Shown here: positions 1 to 9,131 of the stretch, in pieces | Layout of the letters: each line of letters starts with the position of its first letter | Numbering within the stretch: the stretch's first letter is position 1 | Source of the DNA: Paludibaculum fermentans_A | Lineage (GTDB): Bacteria; Acidobacteriota; Terriglobia; Bryobacterales; Bryobacteraceae | Direction: 5' to 3' | NCBI RefSeq assembly: GCF_051172195.1 | Contig: NZ_JBPJAQ010000001.1 | Coordinates: 6,262,001-6,326,000, forward strand | DNA: 64,000 nucleotides | The notes under the pieces: generated by a model | The model's database searches: none | Seen by the model: the letters and a program-made list of their open reading frames with translations, nothing else | Told to the model about the DNA's origin: nothing | Position numbers and translations under genes: made by a program

Positions 1-2
1 TG

Positions 3-1172
3 TTCGACCTCAAGGTAGAGGGCATGCCGCCGGCAAGAGACTTGGTAGAGCGAGATGGACTGCGGTTGTTTTCCGCCGCCGCCTCCCTGGTGAGAGTGCC
101 GGAGCGCCTGTATATGCGTCATCCGGTGGAGGCCCGCATCGTATTGGCGGGTCTGCGGGAAGCCTCCGAGGTCCTGGAGCCTCTGCTGGAAGGTGGACAG
201 TCCTTCGTGGCGGGACGCTTGGCCGGGGCTTTCCGGCGAATCGGGCGTCCAGCGATTGCCGGCGAAATCGTGGCGACCATGAAGTCCGCGGGCTATGACG
301 TCCGGGAGAACGATCCTTTCGCGGAGGAACATGTGGTGGTCCCGTTAACGGCGGCGGCGCCGATAGCGGGACGGCTTCAGGTGCTCTGGGAGTTAATGCG
401 CGGCAGGGTTGCGGCGTTGATGCCCCAGTTGCCTGGACTGCCGGGAGATGGCTGGGCCTACCTGCGGTTTGTGGACGAATCCTATCGTGACGACGCGTAT
501 CATTCCCTGTCCATCGAGGGTTACCGCGTCACGCCCGACCTTATCGAGCGCGTGCGGACCAGGGGATGGAATCCGGAGCACGACGTAGGCGACCACCAAA
601 GCCGGGACGCGCTCTCGGCGCGGGGGTATTGGCAGGCTTTTCAAATGGTGAAGGAAGACGTGACTCGCATCATTGACGGCGCCGACGCGGCGAAGCTCGT
701 AAGGGCGAGCCATCGCACGTGGTACCGCGAGCTGTTTCAGCCGTGCGTCCTGGCCGGGTTGTTCCCTCCGGGTGCTTTGGCCGGATATCGGAACGATGCG
801 GTTTACCTTCGGACTTCCCGGTATGTGCCCCCGAGATGGGAGGCCGTGCGCGACGCGATGCCCGTTTTGTTCCAACTGCTGGCAGCCGAAGAAAGTGCTT
901 TTGTGCGTGCGGTGTTGGGGCATTGGATGTTTGGCTATATCCACCCATTCCCCGATGGAAACGGCCGCATGGCCCGTTTCCTGATGAACGCGATGCTGGC
1001 GTCGGGCGGCTACCCGTGGACCGTGATCCGTGTCGACGATCGGGACTCGTACCTTTCGGCGCTGGATAGGGCGAGTATCGACATGGATATAGAGCCCTTC
1101 GCGGCATTGATTGCCCGGCGGGTCAACGATGCAATGGAGCGAACCGCTACTGCTTATCGAAGAAGAACTTGA
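3..1172 (+). CDS. Fic-domain protein, probable AMP transferase (5' end cut by window)
   Basis: The Fic core motif HPFPDGNGR lies at residues 307-315, counted from the Met at 24; its His is the catalytic residue of the family, which transfers AMP or another nucleotide moiety to Ser/Thr/Tyr hydroxyls. A second motif, SLSIEG at residues 161-166, fits the (S/T)xxxE(G/N) inhibitory helix that places a Glu in the active site, so this looks like a self-inhibited class II Fic enzyme. The frame stays open from base 3 to the Met at 24, so the true start may lie upstream. The N-terminal 150 residues are not a recognised domain. The 3' end overlaps the convergent next gene by 26 bp. The target is unknown. 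Confidence 0.88.
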   Translation, partial: FDLKVEGMPPARDLVERDGLRLFSAAASLVRVPERLYMRHPVEARIVLAGLREASEVLEPLLEGGQSFVAGRLAGAFRRIGRPAIAGEIVATMKSAGYDVRENDPFAEEHVVVPLTAAAPIAGRLQVLWELMRGRVAALMPQLPGLPGDGWAYLRFVDESYRDDAYHSLSIEGYRVTPDLIERVRTRGWNPEHDVGDHQSRDALSARGYWQAFQMVKEDVTRIIDGADAAKLVRASHRTWYRELFQPCVLAGLFPPGALAGYRNDAVYLRTSRYVPPRWEAVRDAMPVLFQLLAAEESAFVRAVLGHWMFGYIHPFPDGNGRMARFLMNAMLASGGYPWTVIRVDDRDSYLSALDRASIDMDIEPFAALIARRVNDAMERTATAYRRRT

Positions 1173-1617
1173 GTTCGAGTTCGCCCATGGGCGCCTTGAT
1201 GTGGCTGACGGTGCTCAGGGTCTTGCCGTCCTCGCCCAGGGTCCAGGTTTCGACTGCGACGATTTCATTGCCCTGGACGTTGCGGACCGACTTCACTTCC
1301 AGGTCCTTGCCTTTCCAGGTAGCGGTGATCTGCGCTTCCGCCTGGCCGGATTTCACGGTGTGGGCGGCCCCGTCGATGACGTAAACGACGTCGTTGACCC
1401 GCTCCTGGCTCTGGAAATTCTGCTTGGTGGTCATCTTGAGCTCGGGATCGTTGTGGACGATCTTGCGCTCGAACTTGTCGGGGCCCGGGCTTTGGCCGAA
1501 ATCGCTCTTCTTGACGTTGAGAACCCAGGTTCCGGTGAGATTGGGTTTGTCCGCCGAAAAAGCGGCCGGACTGGCTAAGGCAACGGCCAGCGCCAACGTC
1601 CAAAGTCTACGGTTCAT
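1147..1617 (-). CDS. Small secreted lipocalin-like protein
   Basis: The protein has 156 residues with a clear Sec signal peptide (MNRRLWTLALAVALASPAAFSA) followed by LTGTWVLNVKKSDFG. That opening is typical of small exported acidobacterial proteins built mostly of beta strands and thought to resemble lipocalins. No catalytic motif is visible and the ligand is unknown. An AAGGA lies about 11 nt before the ATG. It is transcribed convergently to the Fic gene, with its last 26 bp overlapping that frame. Secreted beta-rich is well supported; the lipocalin assignment is inference. Confidence 0.75.
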   Translation of the reverse strand: MNRRLWTLALAVALASPAAFSADKPNLTGTWVLNVKKSDFGQSPGPDKFERKIVHNDPELKMTTKQNFQSQERVNDVVYVIDGAAHTVKSGQAEAQITATWKGKDLEVKSVRNVQGNEIVAVETWTLGEDGKTLSTVSHIKAPMGELELKFFFDKQ

Positions 1618-1722
1618 TCTGAGATGGTCCTTTCGTTGATCCGGGGCGTCGGCCCTGAAGCACGTCCCCAGAATAACCCAGGGGTCCCCCGGGACGGTTC
1701 GCCGCGGGGCGAGGGAATCGCC

Positions 1723-3087
1723 CTAACCGGCGCAGGAAAGTACTTGATGGGGCGCCAGGAGATAGGGCGGGACGATTCCGCAGAGGTTGCTCAGCGGGAG
1801 GACTTCATCGTGGACGGGCAAGCCCAGTTTGGTGCGCATGAAGTCGCGGCGGGCGCGGCAGCGGTCGAGCAGGCCCGGTTCCAGTTGCGCCTGAAGGGCT
1901 TGGTCCGCCAGCAGGTAGCCATCCTCCATGCGCGAGGAGTAGTACTTCGGATTCGAGGGGATTACATCCGATTGCATCACCATGCCGGAGCGCAGGGGGA
2001 TGGCGGATCCGGCCCAAACGGGGGAACAAAGCCATTCGTCCAGGTGGATGAGGTGGCCGGCGTTGAGGAAGACGCGGAACGTCTCCTGGTCGAGACGGGT
2101 ATGGATGGCCTGGTGGAGGGCATCGCCGGTTGCGCCGATGCGCAGGGCCTCGAACCAGTTGGCCATGGCTTCGAAGTAGGGGATGGCGAAGTGGTCGAGG
2201 TAGCCTTCGGCATCGGGCGGGAGGTCGCGGGCGGAAGCGGCAACCCAGCCGCAGCGGCAGACATTGGCGCCCCAGTAGGCGATGCCGCAGGAGAACCGGC
2301 CACCGACAGTGACCCGTTCGCCGCGGGCGCTGGCCAGGCTGACGCGGTTGGCTCCGCACTTGAGGGTCATGTGGGCGGAGAGCGGCACGCCGTTGAACTG
2401 GGCCTGCTGGAGGAGGTCGTAGTCGAGGGTGCCCTGGCGGATCGAATGGATGACACGGCGCATGCCTTCCGAGGCCAGACCGTTGGTCCATTCGAAGAAG
2501 GCGGCTTCGTGCGGATCCACCGTGGTGCGCAGACCGTTGGTGTTGTCGAGGAACAGGTGGGCGGCGTTGGTGACGTTTTCGTAGCCGGCGGCAAAGCGGA
2601 GTTCGTCCACCAGGTAAGAGGGCGCGTCGATGGAACTAGGCTGGCCGTAAGACTTCCAGCCGGCGACGCCGACTTTGCAGTGGGCATCGAGGTCGAGGCC
2701 GTCGAGGAGGGCTCCGGGCTGGCTGGGTTGATCGGGCAGGGAGAACGGCGTGTAACGGCGCACCTCGACGTCCCCGGCTGCGACCAGGGGGGAGGCGGGC
2801 AGGTAGCCCAGGCACTCGTTGCCTGCCAGCAGCAGCGGTTTGGCGCCGGGGCGGACGAAGCACAGCGCCTCTTCGAAGCGCGGATCGAAGCCGGTGAGCC
2901 AGGCGAGATTGGCGAAGTGCTCACGGTCGCCATAGACGGCGAGGTGGGTTAGGCCTTCGCGGGCCATGGCCTCTTCGACTTGAGAGAGACGGCGGCGGTA
3001 GACGCCCAGGGGCGCCCGCCAATCGGGGGTTCCTTCGGCCAGGCCAAATTCCGGCCACTCGATTTCAATCAGGCGCGCGCGAGCCAC
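1723..3087 (-). CDS. M24-like (aminopeptidase P/creatinase fold) protein, probably not a metallopeptidase
   Basis: The protein is about 454 residues with an N-terminal creatinase-like domain (near AVYGDREHFANLAWLTGFDP) and a C-terminal pita-bread domain. Late family landmarks are present (GHLIHLDEW; SGMVMQSD; RMEDGYLLAD), but the two Asp metal ligands expected in the first half of the domain are missing: the region reads GGRFSCGIAYWGANVCRC. The usual Glu of the EP motif is Asp. Metal-dependent peptidase activity is therefore doubtful, and a hydrolase or binding role is possible. The frame is open to 3360 but the upstream part lies within the alginate-lyase gene, so I place the start at GTG 3087, with an 18-nt overlap. 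The start is uncertain. Confidence 0.7.
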   Translation of the reverse strand: MARARLIEIEWPEFGLAEGTPDWRAPLGVYRRRLSQVEEAMAREGLTHLAVYGDREHFANLAWLTGFDPRFEEALCFVRPGAKPLLLAGNECLGYLPASPLVAAGDVEVRRYTPFSLPDQPSQPGALLDGLDLDAHCKVGVAGWKSYGQPSSIDAPSYLVDELRFAAGYENVTNAAHLFLDNTNGLRTTVDPHEAAFFEWTNGLASEGMRRVIHSIRQGTLDYDLLQQAQFNGVPLSAHMTLKCGANRVSLASARGERVTVGGRFSCGIAYWGANVCRCGWVAASARDLPPDAEGYLDHFAIPYFEAMANWFEALRIGATGDALHQAIHTRLDQETFRVFLNAGHLIHLDEWLCSPVWAGSAIPLRSGMVMQSDVIPSNPKYYSSRMEDGYLLADQALQAQLEPGLLDRCRARRDFMRTKLGLPVHDEVLPLSNLCGIVPPYLLAPHQVLSCAG

Positions 3088-4247
3088 TGGTTCAACAGCA
3101 TATCGAAAAGGAGGCCCCAGGATCCGCCGGGGTGGCCGGTCTTCTGCTGGAGTTCCACCCAATCGCGGCGATTGGCGGACATGCCGGCGAGGCCGAGGAA
3201 GTAACCGCGAGTCTGGTCGACCGGGGTAATCTGTGGCTTTTTCCACTTGTAAGGAGCGGCGACGAAGGGGGCGAGGTATTCGACGGAAGTCAGGACACCC
3301 GCGCCTTCGGGGGTCTTGAAGTTCCAGAGGTCGACACCGCGCAGGGCTGCTAGCCGGCACAACAGACTGAAGCCGTCAAGATTCATGATCGAGTAGCTGA
3401 GCGACCGGGTGCGGGCCTCCTCGGCCGGCGCGCTGCCGTCGGGCCGCAACTGGCTGGGGATGAACCGGGTGCGGCAGAGTTCGTAGGCCCTCTGTTCCGA
3501 TTTCGTGTCGCCGCAGAAGATGGAGTAGGCCGCGACCTGGGCTGCCCACCAAGTGGAATGATTGTTGCCGTTGTCGCGTTCTTCCAGCCCCTTGGTGCTG
3601 GTGGTGAGCCACTGCACATAGTCAGAGAACCAACGGCGCAGCCCGGCGGAGACCTTGGAATTGGCGAAGGAACGCTCGAGCACGGAGATGCCCTGCACGC
3701 ACCAGATGAGCGGGCGGGTGTCGATGATCCCGATGCCACGGCCGCTGGTGATGCCGCGAATGGCCTGGCCGAACTCGAGGTTCGGGTTCATGTAGGTATC
3801 GGGGTGCAGAAACCAGACGTTAAGAAACCGCCAGGCGCGGTCGGCCGCCTCCGCATCTCCAGTGAGAGAGGCGGACAGGGCCAGAGCCAGGACGGAGTTG
3901 CTCATGCGGCTGAGGTGCACGTCGTGATCGGTGAAGCGGTCCGCATTGACCTTGCCGTCCTTGCGGACATATGGGCCCGAGGGGTTCTTGGGGTCGGGCC
4001 ACCAGTAGGGGCCTTCGCTGAAGAAGTCGTGGAGGCCGGCTTCACTGAGGCCTTCGGGCCGGGTATAGGTAACGCTCCAGGGGCCCTTGGTGATACAGGT
4101 ATCGCGAGCCGTCTTGAGGGCCGCTGAGGGTTGCAGGCCGCTCAGCTCACTGGGGGCAACCAGGAGTGTGGGGCTCTCTTGCTGTGCGGCAAGCGGAAGG
4201 GCCGCGCCGGTGAGGGCGGCCCTTCGCAACAACTCTCGTCGTGTCAC
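3069..4247 (-). CDS. Alginate lyase-family (PL5-like) exported protein
   Basis: The protein has 392 residues, opening with a twin-arginine-type leader (MTRRELLRRAALTGAALPLAA) and followed by an all-alpha toroid typical of the alginate_lyase family. The signature is GNNHSTWW, with Asn228-Asn229-His230 matching the NNH catalytic motif of PL5 lyases, which beta-eliminate uronic-acid polysaccharides in the periplasm. GPYWWPDPKNPSGPY near the N-terminus is also typical. The start codon is GTG. It sits 9 bp downstream of an amino-acid permease and overlaps the M24-like gene, so it is probably co-transcribed. The substrate may be alginate or another polyuronide. Confidence 0.82.
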   Translation of the reverse strand: MTRRELLRRAALTGAALPLAAQQESPTLLVAPSELSGLQPSAALKTARDTCITKGPWSVTYTRPEGLSEAGLHDFFSEGPYWWPDPKNPSGPYVRKDGKVNADRFTDHDVHLSRMSNSVLALALSASLTGDAEAADRAWRFLNVWFLHPDTYMNPNLEFGQAIRGITSGRGIGIIDTRPLIWCVQGISVLERSFANSKVSAGLRRWFSDYVQWLTTSTKGLEERDNGNNHSTWWAAQVAAYSIFCGDTKSEQRAYELCRTRFIPSQLRPDGSAPAEEARTRSLSYSIMNLDGFSLLCRLAALRGVDLWNFKTPEGAGVLTSVEYLAPFVAAPYKWKKPQITPVDQTRGYFLGLAGMSANRRDWVELQQKTGHPGGSWGLLFDMLLNQWLARA

Positions 4248-4256
4248 TGAGGTAGT

Positions 4257-5693
4257 CTACTTCTTCCTCAAGAGTGAAAGCTGCAAGTGGCTGCGCGACT
4301 TGCTGTAGGCGAAATAAATAACCAGTCCGACGGCCATCCAGATGACGAAGGCGATCTTGGTGAGCGAATCGAGACTGAACATGAGCAGCAGGTTGAAGCC
4401 GACGCCCAGGATGGGGACGAGGGGGACCAGGGGCGTTTTGAAGGGGCGGGGCAGGTCTGGCCGTGTGCGGCGCATGATGATGACCGCGATGCAGACCAGG
4501 ACGAAGGCGCAGAGGGTGCCGATGCTGGTGAGGTTGCCGAGCTGGGCGATGGGGGTGAAGGCTCCGAGGAGGGCGACGCCGACCAGCAGCATCAGGTTCG
4601 ACTTCCAGGGGGTGTGGAACTTGGGGTGGACTTCGGAGAAGACGCCGGGCAGCAGGCCATCGCGGGACATGGAGTAGAACACGCGGCTTTGGCCGAGGAG
4701 CATGACGAGCATGACCGAGGTGAGGCCGGCGAGCGAGCCAAGCTTCATGACGAAGCCGAGCCAGCCGTACTTCATGGCGTCGACGGCAACGGCGAGCGGG
4801 GCGGTGACGTTCAGGTCCTTGTAGTTCACGACGCCGGTGAGGACCAGGGCGTACAGGATGTAGAGGATGGTACAGACGATGAGGGAGCCGACGATGCCGA
4901 TGGGCATGTCGCGCTTGGGGTTCTTCGCTTCCTGGGCGGCCGTGGAAACGGCATCGAAGCCGATGTAGGCGAAGAAGATCTGTCCGGCGGCCGCCAGTAC
5001 ACCAGTGACGCCGAATTCACCGAACTTGCCGGTGGTGTTCTCGGGCAGGAAGGGATGGTAGTTGGCGTGGTTGATGAAGAAGTAGCCAAGGCCGATAAAG
5101 AGGATCACGACGGCCACTTTGATGACCACGATGGCGGCGTTGAAGCGGGCCGATTCCTGGATGCCGATGATCAGGATAGTGGAGATGAGCACCAGGATCA
5201 GCACGGCCGGAAGGTTCATGATGCCGGGGTTGGGATCCCAAGGCGACGCGATGAACGCCTGGGGCAGGTGGACGCCGAACGATTTGAAGATGGAATCGAC
5301 GGTGCCTGACCAACTGACCGAGACGGTTGCCGCGCCGACGGCATATTCGAGAACGAGGGCCCAGCCGATGATCCAGGCCAGCAGTTCGCCCATGGTGGCG
5401 TAGGCGTAGGTATACGCGCTGCCGGCGATGGGGATCATGGTGGAGAACTCGCTGTAGCAGAGTCCGGCGAAGGCGCAGCCGATGGCCGCGAGAATGAAGG
5501 CGTAGACGATGGCCGGCCCGGCGTGGTGGGCGGCGGCGACGCCGGTGAGCGTAAAGATGCCGGCGCCGATGATGGCGCCGATGCCCAGGGCTACCAGTTG
5601 ACCGGCGCCGAGGGTGCGTGTCAGGGCATGGCCGCCCTGGCCCTCCGACTCCTCCAGCAACCGTTCAATGGACTTGGTCGCGAATAGACTCAT
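4257..5693 (-). CDS. APC-family cationic amino-acid permease (YfnA/CAT-like)
   Basis: The protein has 478 residues with about 12 hydrophobic segments. The first helix carries GIGAIIGAGIFTLTG, the substrate-binding kink of APC transporters, preceded by LTRTLGAGQLVALG, which resembles bacterial and eukaryotic cationic amino-acid transporters. The loop SAYTYAYATMGELLAWIIGW is also characteristic. It lies in the inner membrane and presumably takes up amino acids by proton or substrate exchange. An AGAGG lies 9 nt upstream of the ATG. It follows another APC permease after 64 bp. The substrate cannot be read from sequence. Confidence 0.88.
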   Translation of the reverse strand: MSLFATKSIERLLEESEGQGGHALTRTLGAGQLVALGIGAIIGAGIFTLTGVAAAHHAGPAIVYAFILAAIGCAFAGLCYSEFSTMIPIAGSAYTYAYATMGELLAWIIGWALVLEYAVGAATVSVSWSGTVDSIFKSFGVHLPQAFIASPWDPNPGIMNLPAVLILVLISTILIIGIQESARFNAAIVVIKVAVVILFIGLGYFFINHANYHPFLPENTTGKFGEFGVTGVLAAAGQIFFAYIGFDAVSTAAQEAKNPKRDMPIGIVGSLIVCTILYILYALVLTGVVNYKDLNVTAPLAVAVDAMKYGWLGFVMKLGSLAGLTSVMLVMLLGQSRVFYSMSRDGLLPGVFSEVHPKFHTPWKSNLMLLVGVALLGAFTPIAQLGNLTSIGTLCAFVLVCIAVIIMRRTRPDLPRPFKTPLVPLVPILGVGFNLLLMFSLDSLTKIAFVIWMAVGLVIYFAYSKSRSHLQLSLLRKK

Positions 5694-5757
5694 GCGATGA
5701 ACCTCTTAATCCTTTCCTGCAAACTCAAACTGAGCGGCGCGCCGGACCAGCGGCGGC

Positions 5758-7152
5758 TCAGCCTTCCACGCTTTGTCTCTTCCAGAGGAAGTAGACGGGG
5801 ATGCCCAACAGCACGAGAATCAACCCGGGCCAAGTGTAGTTAGGCTTATAGATCAGCAGCAAACCCTCAATCACGCTACCGGCCACGATGTAGATAGCCG
5901 GCAGCAGCGGATAACCAAAGGCCCGATACGGGCGGTCCATCGTGGGACGGGTGCGGCGCAGCACGAACAAACCCACGATCGTCAGAACGTAGAAAAGCAA
6001 AACAGCGAAGATAACATAGTCCAGGAGATCGTTGTAACGTCCGGTCAACGTCAGCAGGCAGGCCCAGAAGCATTGGACCCAGAGTGAGACGTAGGGCGTG
6101 TGGTGGACAGGGTCGACGCGCTTGACTGCTTTGAAGAAGAGCCCGTCTTCGGCCATGGCGTAGTAGACGCGCGCTCCGCACAGCACCAGGCCGTTGATGC
6201 AGCCAAAGGTGGAGACCATGACGGCGACGGCCATCACCTGGGTCGCGGCGGGACCGAGGATCTGCGAAATCACGGCGGTGGCGACGCGATCTTCCGGCGC
6301 ATTCATGATGGCGTTCAGGGGCAGGGCCATCAGGTAGACCAGGTTGCAGCCCATATAGAGGATGCTCACCACGCCCACGCCAAGGGCGAGGGACAAGGGC
6401 AGGTCGCGCTTGGGATTGCGGATCTCGCCGGCGGCCAGGGTGACGCTGTGCCAGGAGTCGGAGGAGAACAGTGCTCCGACCATGGCGACACCCAGGATGC
6501 GGATGATGTCCCAGGGGGAACCGGAGCTGCGCCAGAAGTCGGTGAAGTTGGCGGTGATGGCTTCCGGCCGGCGGCCGACCATTACGCCGAGGGCGATGAG
6601 GCCCAGCAGGGCTCCGACCTTCGCGATGGTGAACACGTTCTGGAGAATCGCCCCGGCGCGCAGGCCTTTGGTGTTGACCCAGGTGAGGAAGATGATGATC
6701 GAGATGGCGACGATCATCTGGGTGTTCAGGCCGACCGGTCCTATTTTGAAAAGCCAGTTGGTGGTGGAGACGGCGGGGACGAAGACGCCCAGGAATTTGG
6801 CGAAAGCGACGGCGACAGCGGCGATGGTGCCGGTCTGGATGACGGTGAAGAAGGTCCAGCCGTAGAGGAAGCCGTAGAGGGGCCCGAAGGCTTCGCGAAG
6901 ATAGATGTACTGGCCGCCGGCCTGGGGCATGGCGGCGGAGAGTTCACCATAGCTGAGCGCGGCGATGATGGTGAGCACGGCGGTGATCACCCAGGTGAGC
7001 ATCATCAGGCCCGGCGATTGCACCTGGCGGGAAATATCGGCGGCGACAATAAAAACGCCACTGCCGATCATGGAGCCCATGACGAGGGTGGTGGCGTCGA
7101 GCAGCCCCAGACCTTTGACCAGTGCTGGTGCCTTTACTTCAGATTGAGCCAT
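5758..7152 (-). CDS. APC-family amino-acid permease (SteT/LAT-like)
   Basis: The protein has 464 residues and 12 predicted membrane helices. It carries VMGSMIGSGVFIV in helix 1 and PQAGGQYIYLREAFGPLYGFLYGW in helices 3-4, the hallmark of the L-type amino-acid exchanger branch of APC permeases. It is distinct in sequence from the CAT-like permease immediately downstream, so the two are not a recent duplication. Its start overlaps the 3' end of thiE by 19 bp, which implies co-transcription and possible translational coupling. Exchange of neutral amino acids is the likely activity, by family only. Confidence 0.87.
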   Translation of the reverse strand: MAQSEVKAPALVKGLGLLDATTLVMGSMIGSGVFIVAADISRQVQSPGLMMLTWVITAVLTIIAALSYGELSAAMPQAGGQYIYLREAFGPLYGFLYGWTFFTVIQTGTIAAVAVAFAKFLGVFVPAVSTTNWLFKIGPVGLNTQMIVAISIIIFLTWVNTKGLRAGAILQNVFTIAKVGALLGLIALGVMVGRRPEAITANFTDFWRSSGSPWDIIRILGVAMVGALFSSDSWHSVTLAAGEIRNPKRDLPLSLALGVGVVSILYMGCNLVYLMALPLNAIMNAPEDRVATAVISQILGPAATQVMAVAVMVSTFGCINGLVLCGARVYYAMAEDGLFFKAVKRVDPVHHTPYVSLWVQCFWACLLTLTGRYNDLLDYVIFAVLLFYVLTIVGLFVLRRTRPTMDRPYRAFGYPLLPAIYIVAGSVIEGLLLIYKPNYTWPGLILVLLGIPVYFLWKRQSVEG

Positions 7153-7763
7153 GCTTGCATTCGCTCCCGGACGGTCATTTTGGTAATTTCCTCAGGCATG
7201 AGGTCGCCAATCACGGCGATGGAGTCGGCGCCGGCGTTCCACACGGAACGGGCGGTTTCGAGGGTGATGCCTCCAATGGCCACCAGGGGTTTTGTAGTCA
7301 GACGGCGCGCGTTGGACAATCGTTCCAATCCAACCGTGGGATCGGCGTTCTGTTTGGAGCCGGTATCAAAGATGGGCCCAAGGGCGAGGTAGTCGACGGG
7401 TTCCAGGTCGCCCTCGCGCAGTTGCTGCTCGTTGTGCGTGGAGAAGCCAAGCGTCAATTTGTCAGTGAGTACTCGCCGGACGAGGGCGGGCGGCAGGTCC
7501 TGCTGTCCGACATGGAGACCGGCGCCGAGCAGGGCGGCGATGTCGGCGCGATCGTCGATCACGAAAGCTGCGTCCGCCTCGGCGCAGAGGGACGCCAGGC
7601 GTTTAGCTGTTTCGAAACTGGCGCGGCTGTAGGCGCCTTTGTGGCGGAACTGCAGGATGCGGGCGCCGCCTTCCAATAGAGCCTCGGCAAAAAACAGGGG
7701 GTCGCGTCCCCTGCGAATCAGGGCCTGGGTGTCGACGATGGGGTAGATTGCTGGCAGCCGCAT
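7134..7763 (-). CDS. thiE: Thiamine-phosphate synthase
   Basis: The protein has 209 residues and a TIM-barrel. Landmarks are YPIVDTQ at the N-terminus, ILQFRHKG (QxRxK diphosphate site), FVIDDRADIA, GLHVGQQDL, YLALGPIFDT and VAIGGIT. It couples hydroxymethylpyrimidine diphosphate to thiazole phosphate to give thiamine phosphate in the cytosol. The GPIF-T loop contains a few extra residues (DTGSKQNADPTVG) compared with the common GP-F-T-TK form. It is first in a minus-strand run with permeases and a lyase rather than with other thi genes. I saw no TPP-riboswitch landmark in the 135 bp upstream. Confidence 0.93.
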   Translation of the reverse strand: MRLPAIYPIVDTQALIRRGRDPLFFAEALLEGGARILQFRHKGAYSRASFETAKRLASLCAEADAAFVIDDRADIAALLGAGLHVGQQDLPPALVRRVLTDKLTLGFSTHNEQQLREGDLEPVDYLALGPIFDTGSKQNADPTVGLERLSNARRLTTKPLVAIGGITLETARSVWNAGADSIAVIGDLMPEEITKMTVRERMQAWLNLK

Positions 7764-7898
7764 GCCGGTCCAATGCGCAATTGAACTAGTGTAGTCGAAT
7801 CGGGCGCGAGGCGCGTGGGCGTTGCGTGTGAAGCTTTCTACAGGAAATTGAATTGTTCGAGCTCGTAGTAATTTCCGCAGCCTGAGGGTCTTAGGGGC

Positions 7899-9131
7899 GT
7901 GCGTACCAAATGGGCCGCGGCCAGTGCCGCGCTGGTCATTGTGGTCGCGCCTTTCTGGTTTGCCGGCTCTGGTCTGCGGGCGTCATTTACGCCTGACGAC
8001 CTGATGAATCTCTATCGATGCTGGGTCGATCCTTGGCGCGACGTACTCCTTGCGAATCTTAAATACTGGTCGCCCTATTACAGGCCGATGGGCGCCCTGG
8101 TTTACCGGATCCTCTATGGGCTCTTCGGGTTTCACCCCGAGCCACTGCGAGTGCTGTGTTTTGCGCTCATCATTATCAACTGCGGGCTGCTCTACCGTGT
8201 AACCGCCGCACTGACGGGCTCGAAGACAGCGGGCGCCCTGGCCGCGCTGCTGGGCGCGTTTCACGGAGAATTTGAGGACCTATATTACAACGGCGGCACC
8301 ATCTACGATCTGCTCTCATTCACGTTCTATTTCGCCGCATTGGGTAGTTATATCGCGGACCGCCAGGCGGGCCGGCGCATCCGCTGGTGGCTGCTCCTGC
8401 CGCTCTATATCTGTTCGTTGAACTCCAAGGAATCGGCTGTGACGCTGCCGCTGGCGCTGTTGGCGTATGACGCGTTGTACGACCGGCGGTTCTCTTGGCC
8501 GGGCGTCCTCACGGGGCTCCTCACCGTTCCTTATGTCCTGTCGAAGCTGTCGCGGAAGAGCATCTTCACAGGGATCCCCGAGTATCACCAGCAGCTCAGC
8601 GTGACGAACTATTTCCAGCACTACGCGCGCTATACGGACATGCTGTTTTATCAGCCGCCGGGCTGGTTCAACATCGCGCAGTTCTGCGTACTGCTGGTGA
8701 TCCTGCTGGTTGTCGCGGTCAAGACGAAGCGGGCCTGCCTGCAGTTCAGCCTGGCGTTCCTGCTGTTCGCTGTGTTGCCAGTGATCTTTATTCCACTACG
8801 CGGCAGTCTATTCGTCGTCTACATTCCCATCGCCGGGTGGTTCATCTACATGGCTGCGTTGCTGGACCGGCTGCCGCTGCGGCCCGCCCTGACGTTCTCC
8901 CTCGCGGCGGTGTGCCTGTTCGTGCTGCATGACGCGCATATGCGCAAGGTGAACCTGGACCGGAACATTGCGCAGACCATTGAGCGGGTCCGGCGCGAAT
9001 GTCCCGTGGAGCCGAAGGGCGCGGCTTTCCGGTTGCCCGGGCACCCATTCCCAGCCGATTCGTGGAACCTGCTGTATATCGCGCGACTCCACTTCGGAGA
9101 CAAGAATCTGGATGTGGACCGCCGGCCTTAA
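7899..9131 (+). CDS. Multi-spanning membrane protein, GT-C/O-mannosyltransferase-like
   Basis: The protein has 410 residues with about 9-10 hydrophobic helices and a GTG start. The first periplasmic loop has FTPDDLMNLYRCW, an Asp-Asp pair at the position where GT-C glycosyltransferases carry their acidic catalytic residue, and later NSKESAVTLPLALLAYD, common in PMT/DUF2723-like proteins. It probably transfers a sugar from a polyprenyl carrier to a periplasmic acceptor. The gene is divergent from thiE. Its stop codon lies within a TTAA shared with the stop of the convergent esterase gene. Family membership is moderately sure; donor and acceptor are unknown. Confidence 0.65.
   Translation: MRTKWAAASAALVIVVAPFWFAGSGLRASFTPDDLMNLYRCWVDPWRDVLLANLKYWSPYYRPMGALVYRILYGLFGFHPEPLRVLCFALIIINCGLLYRVTAALTGSKTAGALAALLGAFHGEFEDLYYNGGTIYDLLSFTFYFAALGSYIADRQAGRRIRWWLLLPLYICSLNSKESAVTLPLALLAYDALYDRRFSWPGVLTGLLTVPYVLSKLSRKSIFTGIPEYHQQLSVTNYFQHYARYTDMLFYQPPGWFNIAQFCVLLVILLVVAVKTKRACLQFSLAFLLFAVLPVIFIPLRGSLFVVYIPIAGWFIYMAALLDRLPLRPALTFSLAAVCLFVLHDAHMRKVNLDRNIAQTIERVRRECPVEPKGAAFRLPGHPFPADSWNLLYIARLHFGDKNLDVDRRP

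Noticed and set aside
1624..2952. 442-codon plus-strand frame opposite the M24-like gene
   Set aside because: The translation is Gly/Val/Glu-rich with no domain. The minus-strand frame gives a recognisable fold, so this is a shadow.
7764..7898. TPP riboswitch upstream of thiE
   Set aside because: The conserved CTGAGA-type core is not present on the minus strand of this gap.
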